Shown here piece by piece: positions 10,841-20,856 of a stretch of 21,337 nucleotides of DNA. Position 1 is the stretch's first letter. The number at the start of each line of letters is the position of its first letter. Position numbers and translations under genes: made by a program. The notes under the pieces are model-generated. The model searched no databases. It had not been told where the DNA came from and saw only the letters and a program-made list of their open reading frames with translations. Source of the stretch: Eimeria necatrix (Eukaryota; Apicomplexa; Conoidasida; Eucoccidiorida; Eimeriidae). The DNA is taken from assembly GCF_000499385.1 (NCBI RefSeq), contig NW_013654450.1, positions 1-21,337 on the forward strand. The letters are read 5' to 3'.

Positions 10841-11179
10841 ATGGAAGCACGCTTGTCAAACGTCACGCCAGGAGTAACAACAGCAGGGGCTTTTTGTTCC
10901 TTTTCATTCGCCTGCAAAATTTCATATTCCAATGTGTCCTGTCAGCGCCTCGATTTCCCTCCAGAAAATTTGCACGGTCAGCTTTTTCCGGTTGTCCCAA
11001 CTTGTTCGGCGATGCACGCAAATAACGCTGTTTGTCAAACAGCTGAATGGTTACTACCTGAGCTTTTGTCGCAACCTCAATTGCAAACTATTTCAGCCCC
11101 ACACGTCTGCAACGAAAATAAAAAAAATTTTGAAACCCACAGCCTGCCGCAATCAGGAAAGTGTGCTCAGCAGTCGTGA
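10841..11179 (+). other. Weak candidate first coding exon (unidentified)
   Basis: An ATG in strong Kozak context (GGCCATGG) opens a 112-codon frame ending at TGA (11177-11179). A pyrimidine tract and an acceptor-like TTTCGCAG sit just upstream, and an AATAAA occurs at 11495-11500. The predicted peptide is rich in cysteine, proline and glutamine, and has no signal peptide, membrane segment or domain that I recognise. A second frame (10932-11312) is open over most of the same DNA, which weakens the case. Both may be chance. Confidence 0.15.
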
Positions 11180-11682
11180 AAATGCAGCAGATACATTATG
11201 CATAAACGTGCTTATCTTTACCACTATGAATCCTTTGCAACAACTAAATTGCCCAAAGAAGCAGCAGCCCCCCAACAGCATATTCTGTGCGTCTGAAGCA
11301 AGGCGTTCTTAATGCCCTTTCAGCAGCAAGTAAATCCAGATGTAATCGTGCACAAACTAAGAAATATATACTTTATAATATGCTTTATAGTTGTCACTAG
11401 ATGCTGCGACATATAGCGTCATGGTTTGTATCCACAGGTATGCAGGTAATAAGCATGTGTGGATACGATGGGCGTCGCGCGTTGCTTGCTGAGTAATAAA
11501 AATTCATTGTAGCCTCCGAGCTTCTATTTGTTCAGTTACTCACTAGCTGCACCGTGGATATACAATACAAGCGATGCCTACAAACACAGTTCGTCAACAA
11601 AGCCGAAATGAATGAATAACCACAGATCGAGCGAGATGTTCTCACACACACAACGCAAAAGTGCATCAGCCTCGGTCACAGA
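11180..11682. other. Gene-free stretch with AATAAA
   Basis: A consensus polyadenylation hexamer lies at 11495-11500 on the plus strand. AT-rich tracts occur around 11360-11390 and a short CA run near 11643-11651. No reading frame or RNA gene is seen beyond the tail of the overlapping frame that ends at 11312. Confidence 0.5.
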
Positions 11683-11849
11683 TCACTTTTTTGAGCGATC
11701 ACCCACTAGCTGCAGCATGTTCCATCCCGTTTCAATGTCCACATAAAAGTAGTAGGGTGACTGCGACGTCACTATGCGAGGTACGGCGCAAGGTGGCACA
11801 CTCGAAACAATTGATCCCATTTTCTCATTCGTACATTTTCCATCTTTGT
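11683..11849 (-). other. Candidate 3'-terminal exon (unidentified)
   Basis: On the minus strand a strong acceptor (a long run of T with C, ending TTTATAG) precedes base 11849. It is followed by 54 open codons and a TGA at 11683-11685. The exon would start in phase 1. The peptide has a tyrosine- and tryptophan-bearing segment, PYYFYVDIETGW, which loosely recalls the second strand of a WW-type domain but lacks enough of the pattern to be called one. No AATAAA follows within 400 bp on that strand. The acceptor is the best in the window, but the open run is short and 54 open codons occur often by chance. Confidence 0.2.
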
Positions 11850-13029
11850 CTATAAAAAAAGGGAACAAAACATTTTGTTGGCCGTGGGGTTGAAGAAGTA
11901 CCTCTGCCGTCGAAGAAGCGGTGATGTCGCTGGTTGTTCATGCATCCCTCACCACAGCGCACTAAGAAGCATCTACGTAGCGCTTCCTAAAAGCTACTTA
12001 CTTTCTTTGAAGCCGCATATTAACAGGTATAAGAGATAACAGTTTCGAGCAAAGAGTGCGAAGAGGTGCTCCGCTTTGAAGCACAATATTCATGTCTAGC
12101 ATCGCGTGCACTCTGTCCAGAGTTTTGTGAACCCTTGAAGGCGTACTACTAAAGCTTACTCATGCGTTGCCAAGGCCAGTTCAGTATCGCCTCTTGGTTG
12201 CTATTCTCTCTTCGAAGGAGGTTCCCCGACAGCAACCGAGTTCAAGATTGACTTTTGTTTCTACACTTCATTGTGATAAAAGGGTGAAAGCAACGATTTG
12301 TCCCATCGCTATAGGTACAAATCTGTAAACATGAATGCTGAATAACCTGGCACATACAATCTGTTAGTTGTGGCGGCAGACAGAACGGTGCCGACTGTGA
12401 ACAGAGCGCGCACAGCAATCGCTCGTGGACTCAGTACTTCACTAATTTCTCTTGCGTCTTCTCCTCAGATGCGCCTAAGGAATTTATCATTGGTATGGAT
12501 AGGTACCAGGACAAGAGGCACATGGGCACTTGAATTTCTTCTGTACGGCTTGCACTCCCGGCTTCCCAGAAAGGTTTGTCTCTTCGTAACGTTCTACAAA
12601 ATGCTTCGGTTGGCTGCTTCAAAATATTATGACCGTGCGGAACTTTCATTTCGTGAAATCATTTCACCACTCACATACTGGTTCACCATGTAAATCTAAT
12701 AGAAGCACTAGTTCAATAAATAGCAGGTTCACACGACGTTGTTTGCTATCGACTCCTCCGTTGTTAAGTAAAAGCCCTCCATGCACAGATATAGCTGAAG
12801 ATACCGAGCGTTTAGTAATCTAATAGCTATTCTCATAAGATTTTCTCTCCGCTAATGTGGCACCCGGTGAAAGCTATAAAAATACGAACTCTCTTCAGCA
12901 AGAATGCACGCACAATGCTTGCCAACGAAACGAAATCGTGTGAAGCACACCGCTCACAAAGCAAACATCTTGCAGAGAAGACCAGTAGGAGAATTCAAAG
13001 TTACAATAGAGGTTTTTTGTGCAACCCAC
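11850..13029. other. Gene-free stretch with possible decayed element
   Basis: Both strands of 12370-12693 are partly open (107 codons plus, 72 codons minus) without a known domain. On the minus strand a third frame at 12527-12486 reads a hydrophobic strand followed by HTND, reminiscent of the GTND block of SGNH esterase domains found in some retrotransposons. It is interrupted by a stop and would need a frameshift. The rest holds nothing recognisable. Confidence 0.45.
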
Positions 13030-13252
13030 TTTCATAAGCTTGGAGCGCTGCCGCTGCCTCCCAAGGGAATCTAAGCAATATCTGCCATAAATATTTCTCA
13101 CAACTGCGAGAGGCACAGCAAGTGCCCGAACGGCTTTCGACAAAAGGTCTCCAGCAAAGGCAACTACAAACTGATGAAGAGTTGTAGGTAACTCGTCGCG
13201 CACGAACTGTTCAAAACACAGGAAAAATGCTGCGCAGTCCTCTAACTTTCCC
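13030..13252 (-). other. Candidate internal exon (unidentified)
   Basis: On the minus strand the acceptor TTCTTACTGCCAG precedes base 13252 and the donor-like AAA|GTGGGT follows base 13030. Between them 74 codons are open in one frame (phase 2 entry, phase 0 exit). The peptide has a long amphipathic or hydrophobic helix in its middle and a basic end rich in R, Q and K. No family is recognised. The exit phase does not match the entry phase of the candidate exon at complement(11683-11849), so they cannot be joined directly. Chance remains the simplest explanation. Confidence 0.17.
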
Positions 13253-13766
13253 CTGGCAGTAAGAAGCAGCATACGGCATCATACCATTTTGGACGTGGAT
13301 ATCGGGAAAACTACTTGGGAAGACAGGCTTTAGAGACGTTAGCTTATTCTCGTCGCATTATCCGTCACGGAAAGTAGATACTTCGCGATCACGTTATACG
13401 TTGAGCGGCGTGCTTGGCCAGTAGCACCTCGTGTAAAAGGCCAAATCCCAATAAAGCACTGTGTATTTGCGCGAAGATGCATCAGGAGCTTGCGAGGGTT
13501 GTGCCTTTGCCCCTCAACAATAACAGTCAGAAGCAATTTGGTATTATTAACTCGAAATATAACATTTTCATGGACGTGCAAACGTGGGGACTTTAAACAG
13601 AGCGTATGCGACCAGCAATTCCATGTAGTGGCAACAAGAGCACTTCACAGAGAAGCCAAAAGACCGAAAATGGTGAATTCTATTTTTCGCTTACAGCCTT
13701 CATGGCACGAAGATCGAGGACGTGTGCTGCAAGAGCGCCTTTTGCTGCGTGTTTCCTATGACGCTA
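13253..13766. other. Gene-free stretch
   Basis: A 148-codon run (13490-13936) starts here without a convincing start, splice context or domain, and an opposite-strand run (complement 13339-13581) overlaps it. Its length is within the chance range for this window. Nothing else is visible. Confidence 0.5.
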
Positions 13767-14454
13767 GCATGCGCACGGGAAAAAGCTCAATGCAGCAATG
13801 CTTCATGGGAAGCATGCTGGCGAGAAATGCCGTCGAAAGTCCAGCTTCGGGGATCTTAAATCATACGAAGCAGCAGGAGGGCCACGCATATGCATTTAAA
13901 ATACAGTTGTGCATTTGCAGATGCATGCATTTCTAATATATATTACACAGCTGTGCAACTGGAGGTAAGTACTGAACTTTATTCAAAAACGTGACCGTGC
14001 ACCAAACTGCGAGCTCCCAGATCGTCCGATTTTTGACACACTAGCTGACGATGGCGTTAAGTGCAAAGCAGAATAATCTCGGCATGCAGCCGCCTACCAG
14101 CTACGCCGTATGTCACATCATGATCTGCCCACCAAGCACAGTCTATTCATCATCTCACAGCTGGCCCAAAGACTGAGAAGCCAATCAAACAGTTTGTTGG
14201 CATTCTTCAAATTATGCGAGCAATCGCCAATCTGTCAACATGTGGACGCTGGTTCGAAGCGCCGCCAATAACCACAGTATAAAGTATGGCACTTACATAC
14301 TGTTTCGATATTTCGTCTGCAAATCTTACAACCTAAAAGAAGATCCTGAATGGACTGGCAGTGTGCTTTCACACTTGTATTGACGTGCTTCCGCTTCGGC
14401 GGAAATATATGGAAAACCAGAGGCATGCTGAAAAAATCTTGACGTTGAGCATGC
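13767..14454. promoter_or_regulatory. Cluster of six GCATGC palindromes
   Basis: GCATGC occurs at 13767, 13812, 13923, 14082, 14423 and 14449 (first base of each), where about 0.13 are expected in this length. The site at 13923 is part of ATGCATGCAT. The flanks of the six differ, so the cluster is not a tandem repeat. In apicomplexans such motifs bind AP2-type factors near gene starts. In another organism the same sequence could bind something else or mean nothing. No convincing gene starts on either side. Confidence 0.35.
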
Positions 14455-15925
14455 CATATCCTGCTGCCCATGACTTGCGGCTGAATATTCAGCTTTTTCG
14501 CTACGCCGGAGGAGTTAGCAGTTATACATTTTCTTGAAAAGGAAGCAAAACGACAATCAGAAAGTCCACCCGCATATTGTTAAGCCTATACCTGTAAGCA
14601 GTGGGCCATAGTTACTGAGACTCTAGCAAAATACTGACATGTAACAACATACTAGACTGCAAGGAATATAACAGCTTTTCCGGGCTACTGTTCTGTGCCA
14701 CTCACAAACTTTCAGCAGAGCCAAAAGCCTCACAAGCCGTGCCTCAACTAAATTTATTCCCTGTGCAGTAGAACCAATAGAACACTTTTCTGAGCCTCAA
14801 AGTCATAAGCATTGAGTTTTCCTGTGTTTGTTGCTGCATCCGGTTCTGCCAGCCGCCGCTGCAAAACATGGCGTAGAAGCCTGCTTATTCAAATGAACCT
14901 CTGCCAGTCTTGAACGTCGCATACGAGCATTTGTGTGCACTGCACGCTAAGCGCTACAATTTGGCAGGGTCGACAGGAAAGGAAGCAGCATAGCAGGTTG
15001 ACGACCTCTTTGTGTGGTTTAACTCGAAAGAGCATCATATCTAAAAGGCCGTTGCTATACAGCCAGCACATACAACCTGTTTATACATGAATTGCAGCTT
15101 CGAGCACTAAATAACGCGGCTTAGTTGCTTACGAGCTTAATGCCTCAGCGGCGGCGGAAGACACGGCACATCTGAATAAGCTTTCACAGTTGCGTCGGCG
15201 TCCAAAAAGCTTGCGTAGAGTTGTAGAACGTATCCCCCGAGTATGTGTGTACTTCACAGTGAGTGGAAGTGGTTTTGTGCCAGTGTTTGTCGTACGGCCT
15301 GCAGGACCACAGTTGCACCGGAAAATATACTTCTTAACGTTAGCATATGTGACTATCCTGGTTGTTGTATCTGGAAGTCTGCGAGCAATAGTCTTCTCAC
15401 TTTTTTGAGGCGGCTCATCTCTTGTTTACATGAAAGCAAGGGCTTACTGCCTTTTTTGCAATGGAAACGTAGACTTGTAAATTTTTAGACTGGCGAATGT
15501 GTTTCTCATTATTCTTGGGCATCAAGCCTCAAGTCAGCTTAATGAAAAAGATACGTTGAAAAATACAGTCGGTGCGAAGTCGAAACAAGATAGTTGGCTG
15601 TGAGCCAGCGGCTGAACAAAAAATGAGTCTTGTTTCAAATAGAAAGTAAGTGGGGCTGACTTCGAAGTGACAATAATAGAATGCTTCCTGCGAAGAATAA
15701 TCAGCCAATCTTATCCTAAGCCGTCTGAACAACTATACTTTCGCTTGAAGGAAGCCAATATGCAGAAATATCCTGAGCTCAGAAAGGCGTGACCAAGCGG
15801 ACTGCCGTGGTTGAGCTTTTTTACAGACTAAGCTTTGTATTCGAGTTTTCTGCAACCTTAAAATATTCTTGAAGACGAGCCGAGGGCACTCTGAACCGGG
15901 CTTGTGGCTTTTTCGGATGTTTTGC
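14455..15925. other. Gene-free stretch
   Basis: Only open frames of 60-81 codons are present, on both strands and overlapping (for example 15190-15408 with 15243-15488). None has a domain or splice support I trust. No repeat or RNA gene was found. Confidence 0.55.
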
Positions 15926-16129
15926 ATAATATTCCGAAGACCTCAAAAGGAGAAAAAGACACACCCTTCTTGTAGGTTCTACAGGTTGTGTGTGTGTCTT
16001 CTCGACATAATGGCATACTATCTTTCACATTTCGAAGAAAAGCCTTAAAATGACAAAAATATACACGCTTCTTGTAGGTTCTACAGCTAGTGCTTGTGTC
16101 ATCTCGGCATTATGGCGTATTAGCTTTCA
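15926..16129 (+). repeat. Two-copy tandem repeat, unit about 102 bp
   Basis: The core 15966-16027 matches 16068-16129 at 52 of 62 positions without gaps. The match continues leftwards to about 15941/16043, with an indel before that, so the copies are adjacent. Within each copy short arms can pair: in the first, AGACACAC with GTGTGTCT; in the second, ATGACA with TGTCAT. A third, badly decayed copy may follow (16130-16200), sharing AGCCTT and CGCTTC at about the right spacing. The first copy contains an 11-base TG run (15987-15997). No family is recognised. Confidence 0.85.
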
Positions 16130-17814
16130 AGCCTACGTTCAGCCTTGCAGAGTGCACACAATTATATTGCCCGCTTCACCTGGTGCATTGGTTTCCAAAT
16201 TGCAGAAGTGCACAGGAACGCAGCAGGACCTGCTGCATTCCTGCAAGATTTGTTTATTTGCGCGTTGATATTCTTAAGGTTACAAGCACTCAAATGATAA
16301 TCTTTGTGGCTACTGATTGTATTTACTTGTATCCAAGTGGAATAGGGCGATACCAAAAAGTTAAGGTGCTTAACATACAGCCTGGAGCCATCACACAGAG
16401 CAGAATGTCCCACAGTAAAGTCGCATAAGCACCATTGAAAGTAGGGAGTTTAAACGCTTAAATTACCATGATCTCCACTAATTCCCATATTTCTTTTAAT
16501 GCTAACTCGCTTCATTTCTAGCACGAAAGCTCATTGTTATACTTAACCCTTGCACCACTAAGGATGTGAGACCGCAACGCCAAAAAAGAAAGCTTAAGCG
16601 TACTCCCTTTCCATTGGTGAGAGCAGCAGCGCTTTGCGCACATCAAGTCAGAAATGAACAGGTGAAAATTGTTTTGGAGACGTCCTTTGCTTTAATTCAC
16701 GATCAAGCACCTTAACTAGGTGGTACGCTAATTCTATCCGCTTTTTCTATGCCTGAAGACCTCAACGCAGTACTCGCAGTACACTTTCAAGCAATTTCCC
16801 TGAGAAAAACAGGCGCACCAGCTTTTTCAGCAGGGAAATCGAAGCGTATAAGTAGCTCACAATATGAACATTCACTGCAAATTTGGTGGATTTTTCCCTG
16901 TCAAATACGCAAAAGCAACCCACGAATTTTGGGGAGCGTAGGATTCGTTTTTGTGCGTCACATGACAAAAAAGGAAGTCCCCAGCCACAAACCCTCACTG
17001 TTCTGTAGAAAGCCAAATACGCAAACACAGCTGGTCATCACTTGGACACGCACAAACTTGAGCAAAAGCGCACGGAGGGTGAAAAGTGCATTGTTAGGTG
17101 ATGGCGGTCGATGTAGTTTTAGTAGCAGGCTAGCAAGAATGTATCACCTTGTCACAGCCTGAATGTTTTGGGTCTCTCAAAAAAGTGCAGCACTGCATGT
17201 CGGTAGCGCGGCATATGAATTCACGCAGCTGCAGCACGGAGACGTCTGCCAGCAAGAACAGCGTGTCACACGCCTTACTAATTTGAGGCAAAAGATTATT
17301 CTATAACAAGCATTGAGAATGACAAACGCCTAGCCTTTTGGCATGGCTGGTATCCATAACAGCAAAGCGCTTCTATCCTTTGCAAAGACTAATATATCTT
17401 TCAGCTGGAAATGCCAGGCTCTTGCTTATTTTCTGTAGGTTGAGCATGAGGATTAAAGTATGGATCATGCTTGGCCAATCGCGAATTTTTACTGCTACAT
17501 CTAAGTGATAACGCGCAGTTTCGGCAATGCCTGACGTACAAGCTTGTAGTGGGCACAATGGGCAAATCAATGTCAGCGTATACGCGCAGTCCACATTTCG
17601 CACGTCGAGTATCACACGTGGCGCAAAGTTGCAGCGCTTCATCGAGTTTTACATTTCAGGCAACAAAAGCCAGAGTGAGCACATTTTTCATGTTTCTTAA
17701 AGATCTCCGAAAGAAACGCCCAAGCCAGGGTCATCTCAGTTAAGGAAGTCATTGAAATCTGGCGGGACAACCACGCCCGTCCCCACGTGCTATCATGCAG
17801 TCCTACGTGTAAGT
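16130..17814. other. Gene-free stretch
   Basis: The longest frame is 137 codons at 16749-17162, with an 88-codon frame on the other strand. The translated residues are unbiased and match no domain, and no clear acceptor or donor frames them. CAAATACGCA occurs at 16903 and 17013, as it does in the 99-bp repeat, but a 10-base match is expected by chance. Nothing else is supported. Confidence 0.55.
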
Positions 17815-17836
17815 CTATATATTATATATATATATT
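17815..17836. repeat. Short AT microsatellite
   Basis: An alternating TA tract with one TT interruption. It is easily unwound DNA and potentially length-variable between individuals. No gene start is evident nearby. Confidence 0.75.
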
Positions 17837-19875
17837 CTACAGTAGTGAGTAAGCATGCAGCGGGAAATAGAGTTTCCTGGCAAGAAGTACACTTAATCAA
17901 AGTGGACGCGGGTACCGTTGGCGCTTTGGGTCAGCTTAACAATATAGTGGATTAACTTGCTGCAGATACTGCATGCACTCCGTACAATTAGATGTCCGCG
18001 CAAGGACAAAAACAAGAGACGCTCTAATACATACCCTAGGGTTTTATTCAAAGAAGTACAGGACATCGTCAACGCTTGCCTACCGTTCCTTCCATCGAGG
18101 TTCAGCAAGTTTACGGAGTAACGTATTACGTATACACAAAAATCTTGTTTCCAACTTCTCAGAGCAAGACTTACTGCCTTGGCTTGCCGGCATTCGCAGT
18201 TTACGCCCGCCTATTTTACCCTTGAGAAAAGATAGACGCAAAGTCCGTCGTATCTCCGTACTGCTCCTACGTCCTTTGATTAATGTGTCGAAAGGGGCTC
18301 CCGCAGTCAAAAACTGAATTAACAATATCGCAATGCACATATGCGCTTCCCGAAGCACTACCACTAGTATGAAGAGGATATATAGCTGAGTTACAAACCA
18401 ATGCAGCGAAACCCAAAACTGCACCACGCACTCCCTGGAGTAGCTAGATGAAGCTGGCACTCAATAGCAATCACACAGACAGCCTCAAAAGCGAACTATT
18501 GCATATGTGAATCAAGCTCAAAATATGCCAAAGGACACTTGAACAGCTTTCCCGTGCTCCTTTCTTGCGTTTTCTAGATGTATCAGTTTTGCTTACGACC
18601 ATTTCAATGTATGAACGTACTCCCTTTGGTGAAGAAAACCCCCTTCTACCAGTCGCCATGGAGGCTTTCACACTGCCATTTTGCGCCTTAAACCATAATG
18701 CCCAACACAGAATCCCCTAAATATCCTTAAAGCTTTACAACGCAGCGGAGAGTCTTCAATAAACCAATTTTTGTGGCTGTTATCCTGTTGATTTGTAATT
18801 GTTCAGCATTTAAGGAGCCGAAAAGCAATGATCCAGGTCCTTGAGCTACCTTTCTTTCCTTATTTCATCCTGCGTCAAGAAGCATCGCTACGCACACCTT
18901 ATAGCATTCCACTTAGTATTTGCATAACAGGGATCCAATATCACAGTTCATTAGCTGAACTTGTGCTGCAGGTGTTAAAATTCGTATTTGGTATACAGCT
19001 TACAGCGTATTTGTGCCACTGCGTCCTGGCTATAGAAAGTACTAGTGCATGACGCTTCTATAGTGTGCCACAAGTAAACTATGTAGCAAATAGATGCTCA
19101 TGCAACAATTCAAACGCTGTACGTACAGCCTGCATTTGACAAGAGAACACGAGCAGCGTTTTTACCTATTCACGCATATATTCTGACGCCGTTATCCTCA
19201 GTCGCTAACGGCTTTGTCAATGTGTAATACAAAGTGATCATCATTTCCATCTTTTGGGGCGCACACAGCCAATCACGGTATTCTCTTGAAAAATCGTGCC
19301 CGCCAGTTTTACCAAAGTAAAGGTGGTAGCATAACGAACGCTAAGGCAATTGCTACAGAAGGAAATGGGCATGCGTTCCTGACTGAAAGACTTGCCATGA
19401 AGAAGCTCGAGAGCCACTCCCTGATACGCCCGTTTCGTGCACATTTTATGCGCTTCAGAAGTTCCTCAAGGAGTCCCTGCGTGACCAATCCACGCATTCC
19501 AATATGTACGCTATACGCGCTTATCAGAAAATACTAGGCTGAACAGCGAAAGCTCTCTCTTATTTGGCTGCAGTGACAGCACGCAATGAAAAGGGTGGTC
19601 GACGGGCCGTTTTAGTAGTCTCCTTTGTCGCAACCCACCCCCTGCATGATCAGTTGGGAGAAAATACATCAAACATATCCAATATTTGCGATATGATCGT
19701 TATGTGGCACTTCTCAGATAAAGTAATATGATTGCAGCTCTACACACGTGCTATCGATGTACATGCTAACCCCTTTTTGATATAAATGATTTGCATAATT
19801 GAGTGCAATTACCATTTACGTCTCGTCCTGGATCTAATCGTGTATTTGCGACAGCGTTTTGCACTTACAAGCTGA
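17837..19875. other. Gene-free stretch
   Basis: Opposite-strand open frames of 114 (17973-18317) and 126 (complement 18080-18460) codons overlap each other. Neither has codon bias that I can see or any domain. A GCATGC site lies at 17853 and the extended palindrome TGCATGCACT at 17970-17979. Beyond 18500 only frames of 60-83 codons remain. Confidence 0.5.
17970..17979. promoter_or_regulatory. TGCATGCACT site 3
   Basis: This is the third copy of the ten-base extended palindrome, far from the other two (8878 and 9285) and in the same orientation. Its flanks are not shared with them. Confidence 0.25.
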
Positions 19876-20463
19876 ATATATTCACATAGCTCCTTGCTTC
19901 ATGCCAATGCAGATTCAGTAAGCGTTGTTGGACGGTCATATGTGTATTTTGCCTTCGCAGGCTTTCATCCAGATTGTAAATGCACTCGACGCATTCTCCT
20001 TCGGCCATTACAGCGCGACGCACGTTTTGGCTGCTCTCCAGATTTAGTATTATATCTCAAGCATGAGTTTTCAAGGAAATGCACTGTGCTTACTGCGTGT
20101 GCTATCAAGCGCCGTGTGTTTGTTGCGCGGATGGCAAACACGTCCACATCGAGCCGTCCAAATGCATGGAACGAACAATGCAACGCTGCGAATACATTAT
20201 CACGGCACATTAGCCATAGTCTCATTATTTACCTCAAAAATGCATCTGTGTGCCATGGTGATCTGTGCGCGTGCCCAATTAGCATCATTTCCACAAAGCC
20301 GGCGCCCCTTAAACCCAGCAATAAAAGATGCACCACCTTATATAATTCTAGAACCAGTTCACACCTTGATTGCATAATAGTAGGAAACAATCGCAGGGAC
20401 AACTGCAGGCACGGTTCTGGGTGCATCTTGTATTTCTTGCTCCTGCGTTACTCTATTCTATAA
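19876..20463 (+). other. Longest open frame in the window, possible exon
   Basis: The frame is open for about 195 codons from after a TGA (19873-19875) to TAA (20461-20463). It lacks an ATG until 20131, so it could only be coding as an exon. A fair acceptor (TTTTGCCTTCGCAG) precedes 19961. The translation is rich in cysteine, serine and arginine and matches no domain I know. Two other frames are also open over part of it. The 104-bp repeat inside it has diverged from its second copy without codon-position bias, which argues against coding. With about 2300 open runs sampled, one this long has a chance probability of several percent. Confidence 0.15.
20189..20292 (+). repeat. 104-bp diverged direct repeat, copy 1
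   Basis: It matches 20753-20856 at 83 of 104 positions with no gaps, at a fixed offset of 564 bp. Of the 21 differences 13 are transitions. In the frame that conserves most residues (shared SKMHLCAM) they fall seven each on codon positions one, two and three. This is the pattern of an old non-coding duplication. The ends are abrupt on both sides. Confidence 0.85.
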
Positions 20464-20752
20464 CCTGTAATTGGCCAACAAGTGAAGCGATACTTGACAG
20501 CTTTCGGCCAAATTAGTAGGCGGTTTCAACAGCGTTGCGTACAAGCTACGAACAAGAAAAAAATAAGGGGAGCAAAATGGATTTTCCATCCGCACGCAAC
20601 TGGCATGTATCAAGTCGATTGGGAAACGCATTTGCAGCGTGTGTTTTAAATTGCCTGAAGCTTATAATCTCTGAGAAGTGCTTCAGCAAAACGGTTATTT
20701 TGTTTTTTTCAGATGCATACATACAACACAAGTCGCCCGCTGCCTCGCGTCT

Positions 20753-20856
20753 CGAATACAGTGCCGCGGCATATTAGCCATAACCGCACGACTTATGTCA
20801 AAAATGCACCTGTGTGCTATGCTGCTCTGTGCCCGTGCCCACTTAGTACCATTTCC
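20753..20856 (+). repeat. 104-bp diverged direct repeat, copy 2
   Basis: This is the partner of 20189-20292, same orientation, about 80% identical. No further copy was found by eye in either orientation. The intervening 460 bp are not repeated. The element type is not recognised. Confidence 0.85.

Noticed and set aside
11040..11125. Minus-strand exon between a fine acceptor (11118) and a CAG|GTAGT donor
   Set aside because: All three frames of this 50-bp interval contain stop codons, so it cannot be a coding exon.
13490..13936. 148-codon open frame on the plus strand
   Set aside because: Roughly one run this long is expected by chance. The translation has no recognisable motif and overlaps an opposite-strand open frame.
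14250..14262. GGTTCGAAGCG as a tRNA T-loop or pol III B box
   Set aside because: The bases on either side cannot form the five-pair T stem and no acceptor or D arm is found upstream.
16903..17022. CAAATACGCA shared with the 99-bp repeat
   Set aside because: Matches of 10-13 bases between random places are expected several times in a window of this size.
16749..17162. 137-codon open frame on the plus strand
   Set aside because: No domain or splice framing, and an 88-codon opposite-strand frame covers the same DNA.
17973..18460. Opposite-strand overlapping frames of 114 and 126 codons
   Set aside because: Third-position base use in the plus frame shows no bias by eye, neither peptide matches a family, and only one strand at most could be coding.
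20189..20856. Conserved peptide SKMHLCAM encoded by both 104-bp copies
   Set aside because: The 21 differences fall equally on the three codon positions, so there is no sign of selection on protein.
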